8,205 nucleotides of DNA from Candidatus Apopatosoma intestinale. Its GTDB lineage: Bacteria; Bacillota; Clostridia; Oscillospirales; CAG-272. The DNA lies in contig JAGHUY010000082.1 of assembly GCA_018064545.1 (NCBI GenBank), positions 1 to 8,205 of the forward strand, written 5' to 3'. The notes below the pieces were generated by a model. It ran no database searches and was not told the DNA's origin. It saw only the letters and a list, made by a program, of their open reading frames with translations. Of this stretch, positions 1 to 5,031 are shown one piece after another (within the stretch, counting starts at the first letter, position 1; every line of letters begins with the position of its first letter). The position numbers were made by a program, and so were the translations under genes.

Positions 1-510
1 TTCATTTGCGGCGGCGCGTTTGACGGTCTGAAAGAGATCATCGACCAGCGCAACGGCACACAGACGATCGGATTCCGCGGCGGAGAAGCCGAAAAGAAAC
101 AGGCGACCGACATAAAACCCGGTTCCTATGACGGGGTGACGGCGCACGATATTGTCAAGTACGGGTTGATCCCAGAAATGGTCGGTCGTCTGCCGGTCAT
201 CGTCGGGCTCGAAGATTTGGACAGAGACGCGCTCGTCCGGATTCTCCGCGAGCCGAAAAACTCGCTCATCAAACAGTATATCCACCTGTTTGAACTGGAC
301 GGACTGAAACTGGAAATCACCGACGACGCGGCGGAAAAGGTGGCGGAACTGGCCATCGAACGCAATACGGGTGCCCGCGGACTCCGCTCCATCATGGAGG
401 AGATCATGCTCCCGATCATGTACGAGGCCCCGTCGAGAAATGACGTTACCGGCGTTCTTGTGGATGCCGAGGCCGTGGAGACCAAAACACCCAAGTATAT
501 AATGAAATGA
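1..510 (+). CDS. clpX: ATP-dependent Clp protease ATP-binding subunit ClpX, C-terminal fragment cut by the window edge
   Basis: ClpX is the AAA+ unfoldase that recognises, unfolds and threads substrates into the ClpP peptidase in the cytoplasm. The frame is open from base 1 to a TGA at 508-510 and gives 169 residues, starting FICGGAFDGL. This matches the family's segment after the central pore loops. The visible motifs are GLIPEMVGRLP (about 169-201), which carries the arginine finger, and GARGLRS (370-390), which carries the sensor-2 arginine of the small AAA+ subdomain. The full protein is normally about 420 residues, so the zinc-binding domain, Walker A and Walker B lie upstream of the window. 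The apparent GTG start at 136 is internal and is not a real start. An intrinsic terminator follows the stop at once. The next gene is a Nudix hydrolase rather than lon, which often follows clpX in Firmicutes. The identification is very secure. Confidence 0.97.
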   Translation, partial: FICGGAFDGLKEIIDQRNGTQTIGFRGGEAEKKQATDIKPGSYDGVTAHDIVKYGLIPEMVGRLPVIVGLEDLDRDALVRILREPKNSLIKQYIHLFELDGLKLEITDDAAEKVAELAIERNTGARGLRSIMEEIMLPIMYEAPSRNDVTGVLVDAEAVETKTPKYIMK

Positions 511-551
511 GAAAAAAGAACGGCGAAACGAGCGTTTTGACCGTTCTTTTT
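511..551 (+). terminator. Intrinsic terminator between clpX and mutT
   Basis: An 11-bp perfect stem pairs 513-523 (AAAAAGAACGG) with 541-551 (CCGTTCTTTTT). The stem can be extended inward by 524-529 pairing with 534-539, with one G-T wobble, leaving a GAGC loop. The 3' arm ends in a run of five T, and the 5' arm starts with A, which is the usual layout of a terminator whose U-tract lies inside the stem. It begins directly after the clpX stop. The mutT ribosome binding site starts a few bases after it, so mutT may depend on read-through. Confidence 0.8.
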
Positions 552-567
552 GAAAAAGGATGACAAC

Positions 568-957
568 ATGACGGAAGTGGTAGCCGCTCTCGTATGGCGG
601 GACGGAAAATTTATGATCTGCCAGCGCCCGGCGCATAAGGCACGCGGGCTTCTTTGGGAATTTGTCGGGGGCAAGGTCGAACCCGGCGAGACCAAGGAAG
701 ACGCCTTGATCCGGGAGTGCCGCGAGGAACTCGGCGTCACGGTGTCCGTGGGCGGCGTTTTCTTTGACGTGGTGCACGAGTATCCCGATCTGACGGTGCA
801 TCTGACGCTGTTTCACAGCGCGATCGCCGAGGGCGAACCGAAACTTTTGGAGCACAACGATCTTCGCTGGATCACGCCGGACGAGATCCCGCAGTATGAC
901 TTTTGTCCCGCAGATGTCGAAATCTTGAAAATGATTCAAAACGAGTCCAAACAATAA
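568..957 (+). CDS. mutT: Nudix hydrolase, MutT-like (8-oxo-dGTP diphosphatase or related nucleotide pyrophosphatase)
   Basis: This is a 129-residue single-domain cytoplasmic Nudix hydrolase. Such enzymes split nucleoside diphosphates linked to X; the MutT branch clears oxidised dGTP from the nucleotide pool. The complete Nudix box GX5EX7REUXEEXGU is visible at residues 35-57 (G35, E41, R49, E50, E53, E54, G56), with the metal-binding glutamates intact. The preceding LLWEFVGGK matches the LWEFPGGK signature of the MutT and CTP pyrophosphohydrolase group. I chose the ATG at 568 because AAGGA at 556-560 sits seven bases upstream; an in-frame TTG at 550 would start inside the terminator stem. The length is normal for the family. 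It follows clpX across a terminator and converges on truB. The Nudix class is certain, but the exact substrate cannot be read from sequence, so the gene symbol is a family-level guess. Confidence 0.87.
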   Translation: MTEVVAALVWRDGKFMICQRPAHKARGLLWEFVGGKVEPGETKEDALIRECREELGVTVSVGGVFFDVVHEYPDLTVHLTLFHSAIAEGEPKLLEHNDLRWITPDEIPQYDFCPADVEILKMIQNESKQ

Positions 958-1017
958 AAAGAAAAAGAGACGGGTGTACAACTTAGGGATTTTTCCCCCG
1001 CACGACCGACAAAAAAG

Positions 1018-1044
1018 TGTGTTGGTGTAGGAATTGCCAACACA
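1018..1044. repeat. Short inverted repeat in the mutT-truB gap
   Basis: TGTGTTGG (1018-1025) is the exact reverse complement of CCAACACA (1037-1044), separated by 11 bases. There is no T-run after it on either strand, so it is not an intrinsic terminator. It lies in the 3' untranslated region of mutT. It could be an mRNA-end hairpin or a protein-binding site. No function can be assigned. Confidence 0.4.
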
Positions 1045-1091
1045 ATTTGCCGAGTTTTGCAAAAGACATGACTGACATTATCCTTTTGAGC

Positions 1092-1133
1092 AAAAAAGAT
1101 GCCGCGAGAAATTTGCATTTCTCGCGGTTTTTT
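1092..1133. terminator. Bidirectional intrinsic terminator between convergent mutT and truB
   Basis: An 11-bp perfect stem (1102-1112 with 1117-1127, core CCGCGAGAAAT) closes a four-base TTGC loop. Six T follow at 1128-1133 on the plus strand. Six A at 1092-1097 give a U-run on the minus strand, offset by four bases from the stem. It therefore serves both mutT coming from the left and the rbfA-nrnA-truB operon coming from the right. This is the standard arrangement for convergent genes. Confidence 0.9.
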
Positions 1134-1142
1134 GTCTTTGTC

Positions 1143-1189
1143 CGTTCTCGTCGACTACCGTACCAGCGTACGCCTACGCTCCGAGAACG
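1143..1189. repeat. Nested inverted repeat downstream of truB
   Basis: An outer stem CGTTCTCG (1143-1150) pairs with CGAGAACG (1182-1189). An inner stem AGCGTA (1165-1170) pairs with TACGCT (1175-1180) around a CGCC loop. The 14 bases 1151-1164 form an asymmetric internal loop. It lies between the truB stop and the shared terminator, so on the minus strand it would be part of the operon's 3' untranslated region. No U-tract follows. It may be a degraded interspersed repeat or a stabilising 3' hairpin; I cannot assign a family. Confidence 0.45.
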
Positions 1190-1253
1190 AACAATCGTGC
1201 GGGGTCTCTCTCCCTAATTTGCACACCCTGAGGGGGAGCCTCTCTTTTTCTTT

Positions 1254-2144
1254 TTATTCAAATCTTTTTGTCAGTTTAATGGCCGTTCCCTCGTCGTAGA
1301 CGCGAACTTCTCCGATGGCGAAAAAGCCGTTTCCGTCCGCGACACGGACGAGAGTGCCGACCCTAAAATCGGTCTTGATCTTGCGCTGGTAGATTTCGGC
1401 TCCGTTGTGGGCGAGTCTTGCATAGAAAGCGGGAAGTGTTATGAGCGGCCACGCGGCAAACAGCGTTTCCACCGGGAGCAGACGCGCTTCTTTTTCCTCT
1501 GCCGTCATCGTTTCCAGCGCTTCCGTCGTGACGGCGTCGGAAAGGGAAAACTGTCCGACCCGCGTCCGGCGCAGCGAATCCATGACGGCTCCGCATCCCA
1601 GCTTTTTGCCGATGTCGGCACAGAGTGTGCGGATATACGTTCCCTTGGAACACTCGACGGCAAGAAAGTAATGCCGGTCGTCCGTGCGGGACACGGAAAG
1701 GGAAGAAACCTCGATTTCCCGCGCCTCGCGCTCGACGGTAATACCGGATCGGGCGAGATCGACGAGTTTTTTGCCCCCGACTTTCAACGCGCTGTACATC
1801 GGCGGGACTTGCATGGTCTTGCCGAGAAACGAGAAGGCGGCTTTTTTCACTTCTTCTTCCGACGGGAGAACGTCGCACCGCGAAAGAACGGTGCCGCCGC
1901 TGTCCTCCGTGTCGGTCACGATACCGAGCAAAAGCCCGGCCGTATAGGCCTTATCATGTTCCATGGCGGCTTCACTGGCTCTTGTGGCATTCCCGACCAG
2001 CACGACGAGCAGTCCCGTCGCTATGGGGTCGAGCGTACCGGCATGGCCGACCTGTTTTGTTCCGTAGGCGCGGCGCACCCGATAGACCACGTCGTGCGAC
2101 GTGATGCCGGCCGGTTTATCAATCAGCAATATTCCGTCAGTCAT
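1254..2144 (-). CDS. truB: tRNA pseudouridine synthase B (tRNA pseudouridine-55 synthase)
   Basis: TruB converts uridine 55 in the T-loop of nearly all tRNAs to pseudouridine and also acts as a tRNA-folding chaperone in the cytoplasm. The 296-residue product begins MTDGILLIDKPAGITSHDVV, the typical TruB N-terminus. It carries the catalytic motif GHAGTLDPIATG with the nucleophilic Asp at about residue 39. KGTYIRTLC in the middle is the conserved tRNA-binding strand region, and the C-terminal third resembles the PUA-like TruB_C domain. The length is normal. I chose ATG 2144 over the in-frame GTG at 2153: AAGGA (2160-2156) lies 11 bases before the ATG but only two before the GTG, and the alignment starts at MTDG. 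The start overlaps the nrnA stop by eight bases, which suggests translational coupling. It is the last gene of the rbfA-nrnA-truB operon. Confidence 0.96.
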   Translation of the reverse strand: MTDGILLIDKPAGITSHDVVYRVRRAYGTKQVGHAGTLDPIATGLLVVLVGNATRASEAAMEHDKAYTAGLLLGIVTDTEDSGGTVLSRCDVLPSEEEVKKAAFSFLGKTMQVPPMYSALKVGGKKLVDLARSGITVEREAREIEVSSLSVSRTDDRHYFLAVECSKGTYIRTLCADIGKKLGCGAVMDSLRRTRVGQFSLSDAVTTEALETMTAEEKEARLLPVETLFAAWPLITLPAFYARLAHNGAEIYQRKIKTDFRVGTLVRVADGNGFFAIGEVRVYDEGTAIKLTKRFE

Positions 2145-3120
2145 GGAAACCACATTCCTTTATGATCCGTTCGACGGCGGGATGGACTTCCTGCGCCGTG
2201 ACGGTGCATCCGGCCGCCCCCGCGTGACCGCCGCCGCCGAAGATGGCGCAGAGTTTCGATACGTCGATCTCACAGGCGGAGCGGGTGGAGATTTTATAGG
2301 AACCGTCGGCGCGTTCGCGGACGAAGATCGCCACCTTGACCCCGTCGGCACGGCGGATCGCGTTGATGACGTCGTAGGTGTCCTCTTCCTCGAAGCCGCC
2401 GACTTTCTTATCCTGATTGGAAATCTCCACATAGGAGATTTTTCCGCCGCAGAAATAGCGGACGTTGGCCATGGCAAAAGCCTCGGCGGCCAGTGCGGTT
2501 TTGGTCTTGCATTCAAACAGATTGCGGCAGATCTGCGCATGATTGGCGCCGTGCTCGATCAGTTTGGCGGCCACTTTGTGCGTAAACGGCGTGGTATTGT
2601 CGTAACGGAACCCGCCGGTATCCGCGGCGAGCGCCGCATAGAGAAGCGACGCGATCGGTTCGGGGATCCGCCCCGAAAGCAGACGGTTGGCGAGCCGGTA
2701 AACGATTTCGGCGCAGGCGGCCGATTGCGGGTCTATCATGCGATACCGGCTATGGGATTCGTGCGTCCGGTGATGATCCAGAACGATGCTCATTTCCGCG
2801 GCTCTGTCCTGATAGAGTCCGAGTTGACTGGGAGACGCCACGTCAACGCTGATCCGCATGGCCGGTGTAAAACCTTCCGGCAGATCGGCTTCCGAAAAAT
2901 CGCGTTCTCCGCCGGTCAGAAAGGTGAGAGAGACGGGAATCCGATCCGAACAGACGGGATAGGCCTCTTTTCCGATCAGCCGAAGCGTGGCCACCAGCGC
3001 AAAGCAGGAGCCGATGGTGTCGGCATCGGGATTCTCGTGGGTGTAAACGGCAAAACGGTCGTTTTGCCGCAAAACGTCGCAGACGGTTTTGACGGAATCG
3101 TTTGCGTGACTACTCATCAT
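2137..3120 (-). CDS. nrnA: DHH/DHHA1 family phosphoesterase, NrnA-like (oligoribonuclease / pAp phosphatase)
   Basis: NrnA-type enzymes degrade two-to-five-base nanoRNAs and dephosphorylate pAp in the cytoplasm, replacing Orn in many Firmicutes. The 327-residue product shows the DHH domain motifs in order: HENPDADTIGS at 28-38 (metal ligands H28, D32, D34), DVAS with D93, the diagnostic DHH at 115-117, and ALAADTGGF with D167. The DHHA1 domain follows, with the substrate-binding GGGGHAGAAG at about 295-304. The usual Gly between the two Asp of the first motif (PDGD) is Ala here, which should be tolerated. I chose the first of two adjacent ATG codons (3120 and 3117); GGAGG lies five bases before the first. 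The gene overlaps rbfA by 11 bases and truB by eight, so all three are probably translationally coupled. Position between rbfA and truB is the classical Firmicutes place for nrnA. Confidence 0.93.
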   Translation of the reverse strand: MMSSHANDSVKTVCDVLRQNDRFAVYTHENPDADTIGSCFALVATLRLIGKEAYPVCSDRIPVSLTFLTGGERDFSEADLPEGFTPAMRISVDVASPSQLGLYQDRAAEMSIVLDHHRTHESHSRYRMIDPQSAACAEIVYRLANRLLSGRIPEPIASLLYAALAADTGGFRYDNTTPFTHKVAAKLIEHGANHAQICRNLFECKTKTALAAEAFAMANVRYFCGGKISYVEISNQDKKVGGFEEEDTYDVINAIRRADGVKVAIFVRERADGSYKISTRSACEIDVSKLCAIFGGGGHAGAAGCTVTAQEVHPAVERIIKECGFHD

Positions 3121-3496
3121 CCTTACCTCCGTCCGGTTCGGGGGATGATTCCGTATGCGTTTTTTTCAGAAGTTCAAAAATGGCGGCACCGCGTTCCATC
3201 GCGTTGTCGTAGATAAACTGCAATTCCGGCGTGATGCGAAGATTCAGATTGACGGCGACTTCATGGCGAATGACCCCGGAGGCACTTTTCAGCCCCCGCA
3301 GGATGTCTTTGATTTTCTCGGTGTCCGCGCCGAGGACGGAAAAGTAGATTTTGGCGTATTTCAAGTCGCCTGTGACTTCACATTGCGTGACGGTGATGAA
3401 CTCACTCGCGACGCGCGGGTCCTTGACCGTGCGGATGGCATCCGACACGACGCGCAGAAATTCATCGTTGATCCGCGCTCTTCTGTAATTTGGCAT
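3110..3496 (-). CDS. rbfA: 30S ribosome-binding factor A
   Basis: RbfA is a small KH-fold protein that binds the immature 30S subunit and helps in 5' processing and late maturation of 16S rRNA, notably in the cold. The 128-residue product starts MPNYRRARINDEFLRVVSDAI and contains the family pattern KDPRV..FITVT.CEVTGDLKYAKIYFSVLG. The body RHEVAVNLNLRITPELQFIYDNAMERG is typical. The last 15 residues are an acidic, poorly conserved tail (ESSPEPDGGKDDE). The length is normal. ATG 3496 is preceded by a strong GGAGG five bases upstream. It is the first gene of the operon. In most Firmicutes infB lies directly upstream in the same transcript; here it does not, and the gene has its own promoter facing away from the tdh leader. 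Confidence 0.96.
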   Translation of the reverse strand: MPNYRRARINDEFLRVVSDAIRTVKDPRVASEFITVTQCEVTGDLKYAKIYFSVLGADTEKIKDILRGLKSASGVIRHEVAVNLNLRITPELQFIYDNAMERGAAIFELLKKTHTESSPEPDGGKDDE

Positions 3497-3545
3497 TTGG
3501 CCCTCCTATCTGTCAGAAGACAGTAAGACATAATATTTCATTTTC

Positions 3546-3573
3546 AGTATAGCATAAAAGTAACGGCTTGAAA
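3546..3573 (-). promoter_or_regulatory. Sigma-A promoter for rbfA-nrnA-truB
   Basis: Read on the minus strand, TATACT (3551-3546) is a good -10 box, preceded by TGC to give an extended -10. A weak -35 box, TTTCAA (3573-3568), lies 16 bases upstream. The predicted start near 3539 leaves a leader of about 43 bases. That leader contains a small CTGTC/GACAG hairpin (3523-3510) just before the AGGAGG site. This is inferred from pattern only. Confidence 0.6.
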
Positions 3574-3625
3574 AGTGTTTTTTTGAAAATCGGGAAAAAA
3601 CGCCCCAAAGAATGTCCGCGTTTCC

Positions 3626-3654
3626 TTGACATCCCCCGGGAATGGGTATATAAT
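3626..3654 (+). promoter_or_regulatory. Perfect consensus sigma-A promoter upstream of the tdh leader
   Basis: TTGACA (3626-3631) and TATAAT (3649-3654) are both exact consensus hexamers with the optimal 17-base spacer. The predicted start is at about 3659-3662, which is the first base of the closing helix of the four-way-junction structure. Transcription runs toward tdh and diverges from the rbfA promoter about 50 bases to the left. Such a perfect promoter is typical of abundant stable RNAs or of genes whose control acts after initiation. Confidence 0.88.
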
Positions 3655-3659
3655 GACAA

Positions 3660-3742
3660 CTGAACAAAAGCTTTTGCGAAAGCTTTTCCGTAAAATCTGA
3701 AGATTTTACGGTCTTGGAGTGCTAAAGCCTCCAAGAGTTCAG
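3660..3742 (+). ncRNA. Unrecognised structured RNA: perfect four-way junction at the 5' end of the tdh leader transcript
   Basis: Four helices account for almost every base. The closing helix is CTGAAC (3660-3665) with GTTCAG (3737-3742). Hairpin 1 is 3666-3674 with 3679-3687, loop TGCG. Hairpin 2 is 3688-3697 with 3702-3711, loop TGAA. Hairpin 3 is 3712-3719 with 3729-3736, topped by a small GC/GC pair around TAAA with one bulged T. No base is unpaired between helices, and all Watson-Crick pairs in the 6, 9, 10 and 8 bp stems are exact. It begins at the predicted transcription start. It is not a tRNA (no anticodon or T-loop, wrong arm lengths), and I see no T-box, glycine, SAM, cobalamin or 6S consensus. 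It could be a cis-regulatory leader of tdh-kbl, the 5' part of a small RNA, or a DNA-level cruciform. The structure is directly visible; its function is unknown. Confidence 0.65.
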
Positions 3743-3762
3743 AGCCATTGAATGACTGTCTG

Positions 3763-3799
3763 TTTTTCTGATCCGTCGGGAGACGACGGATCAGAAAAA
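3763..3799 (+). other. 16-bp perfect hairpin in the tdh leader
   Basis: Bases 3763-3778 are the exact reverse complement of 3784-3799, with a five-base GGAGA loop. The U-run is on the 5' side and the A-run on the 3' side, so it is not a standard intrinsic terminator on either strand. A run of six T does occur nine bases later (3808-3813). If that run terminates a fraction of transcripts, the region 3660-3813 would be a small RNA of about 150 bases; the spacing makes this doubtful. Confidence 0.6.
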
Positions 3800-3843
3800 G
3801 CGCAAGATTTTTTCGCTTATATGCTCAAAACCCTTGCGACTTC

Positions 3844-3893
3844 ATCATCCGAAAATGCCTGTTTGTCGCTCTGCGACGGCATTTTGGGATGAT
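3844..3893 (+). other. Long bulged hairpin in the tdh leader
   Basis: ATCATCC (3844-3850) pairs with GGATGAT (3887-3893). After a single G-G mismatch (3851/3886), AAAATGCC (3852-3859) pairs with GGCATTTT (3878-3885). A five-base bulge TGTTT (3860-3864) precedes a terminal stem GTCGC/GCGAC (3865-3869 with 3873-3877) with loop TCT. No T-run follows on either strand. The bulge and mismatch give it the look of a functional RNA element rather than a terminator. Confidence 0.55.
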
Positions 3894-3935
3894 TCAGCAG
3901 ACATTATTAAATGAATGTGACGGAAGTAAAATATT

Positions 3936-3951
3936 TCTCCCGACAGGGAGA
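3936..3951 (+). other. Small hairpin just upstream of the tdh ribosome binding site
   Basis: TCTCCC (3936-3941) pairs with GGGAGA (3946-3951) around a GACA loop. It ends six bases before the GAGGGG ribosome binding site (3958-3963). The 3' arm sequence GGGAGA is identical to the loop region 3778-3783 of the upstream 16-bp hairpin, so the 5' arm could pair with either. A regulatory role is inference only. Confidence 0.4.
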
Positions 3952-3968
3952 GAAACCGAGGGGTCAAC

Positions 3969-5015
3969 ATGGAAAAAATGATTGCTCTTGTCAAAGAAAA
4001 GCCGGAAGCCGGCCTTTGGATGCGGGAAGTTCCCGTTCCGGAGTGCGGCCCGAACGACGTGAAGATCAAGATCAGAAAGACGGCGATCTGCGGCACGGAT
4101 ATGCACATTTACAACTGGAACGAATGGGCGCAGAACACCATCCAAACCCCGATGACGATCGGCCATGAGTACGTGGGTGAGATCGTCGAAATCGGACAGA
4201 ATGTCACGGGCTATTCGGTCGGGGAACGGGTGACGGGTGAGGGTCATATCGTGTGCGGCTACTGCCGCAACTGCAAGGCCGGACGCAGTCACCTCTGCAA
4301 GAATACCAAGGGTGTCGGCGTCAACCGCGACGGCGCGTTTGCCCAGTATCTTGTCATCCCCGCTACGAACGTATTCCGTTGTGAGCCGGAGATTTCCGAC
4401 GATCTGTATGCGATCTTCGATCCTTACGGCAACGCCACGCATACCGCGCTTTCTTTCAACGTCGTCGGCGAAGACGTTCTGGTCACCGGTGCCGGCCCGA
4501 TCGGCATCATGGCGGCCGGGATCGCCCGCTTCTGCGGCGCCCGCAACGTCGTCATCACCGACTTGAACGACTACCGCTTGGGATTGGCAAAACAGTTCGG
4601 CGTGACTGCCGCCGTCAACACCGGCAGAGAGGACCTGCGCGAGGTCATGAAGAATCTCGGCACCAAAGAGGGATTTGACGTGGGCATGGAGATGTCCGGC
4701 AGCCGTCCCGGCCTTTCTCAGATGCTGGACAGCATGGCCAACGGCGGGCGTATCGCACTGCTCGGCATTCAGAATCGCAATCTGACCGAAGTGCCGATCA
4801 ACACCATCATCTGGAACGGCTTGCAGATCAAGGGTATTTACGGACGTGAGATGTTTGAAACGTGGTATAAGATGGCGGCCATGATCCGCGGCGGCTTCAA
4901 ACTCGATCCCATCATCACGCACCGCTTTGATATTATGGACTTCCAGAAGGGATTTGACGCGATGAACAGCGGCAATTCCGGCAAGGTCGTCCTCGACTGG
5001 ACCAAACTGGGCTAA
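3969..5015 (+). CDS. tdh: L-threonine 3-dehydrogenase (zinc, NAD-dependent)
   Basis: Tdh oxidises L-threonine to 2-amino-3-ketobutyrate with NAD+, the first step of threonine conversion to glycine. It is a cytoplasmic medium-chain dehydrogenase. The 348-residue product is strikingly close to the known enterobacterial Tdh. The catalytic-zinc region ICGTD (C41) and GHE (H66, E67) is intact. The structural-zinc cysteines are C96, C99, C102 and C110 in [19 protein letters not shown]. The nucleotide-binding Rossmann motif GAGPIG is at 173-178. The diagnostic stretch [18 protein letters not shown] near the C-terminus separates Tdh from sorbitol and alcohol dehydrogenases. ATG 3969 is chosen because GAGGGG ends five bases before it; the second Met (codon 4) is less well spaced. 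It is the first gene of the tdh-kbl operon, preceded by a structured leader of about 308 bases from a consensus promoter. Confidence 0.97.
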   Translation: MEKMIALVKEKPEAGLWMREVPVPECGPNDVKIKIRKTAICGTDMHIYNWNEWAQNTIQTPMTIGHEYVGEIVEIGQNVTGYSVGERVTGEGHIVCGYCRNCKAGRSHLCKNTKGVGVNRDGAFAQYLVIPATNVFRCEPEISDDLYAIFDPYGNATHTALSFNVVGEDVLVTGAGPIGIMAAGIARFCGARNVVITDLNDYRLGLAKQFGVTAAVNTGREDLREVMKNLGTKEGFDVGMEMSGSRPGLSQMLDSMANGGRIALLGIQNRNLTEVPINTIIWNGLQIKGIYGREMFETWYKMAAMIRGGFKLDPIITHRFDIMDFQKGFDAMNSGNSGKVVLDWTKLG

Positions 5016-5031
5016 AAGGAGAAAAGATACA

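Noticed and set aside
136..510. Short independent gene starting at GTG 136
   Set aside because: The frame is open from base 1 and encodes continuous ClpX sequence, so 136 is an internal codon.
2145..2153. GTG start for truB at 2153
   Set aside because: Only two bases separate it from the AAGGA site, and TruB homologues begin at the downstream MTDG; ATG 2144 is better.
2101..3216. 371-residue open frame on the plus strand opposite nrnA and the start of truB
   Set aside because: It lies opposite a clear DHH phosphoesterase with all catalytic motifs; the translation is low-complexity and family-free.
3513..3734. 73-residue minus-strand open frame across the rbfA promoter and the four-way junction
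   Set aside because: It runs through both divergent promoters and the perfect hairpins, and has no ribosome binding site.
3660..3742. tRNA or T-box leader
   Set aside because: The arm lengths and loops do not fit a tRNA (no seven-base anticodon loop, no T-loop). The T-box antiterminator sequence AGGGUGGNACCGCG and a terminator before tdh are absent.
3763..3799. Intrinsic terminator at the 16-bp hairpin
   Set aside because: The T-run is in the 5' arm and A in the 3' arm on both strands; the nearest downstream T-run is nine bases away, so it does not fit the standard terminator form.
3911..4168. 85-residue plus-strand open frame overlapping the start of tdh
   Set aside because: It has no ribosome binding site, and most of its length is the tdh coding sequence read in another frame.
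3894..4922. 342-residue open frame on the minus strand opposite tdh
   Set aside because: It is a shadow of tdh, which is identified by full-length motifs. No ribosome binding site or family resemblance was seen.
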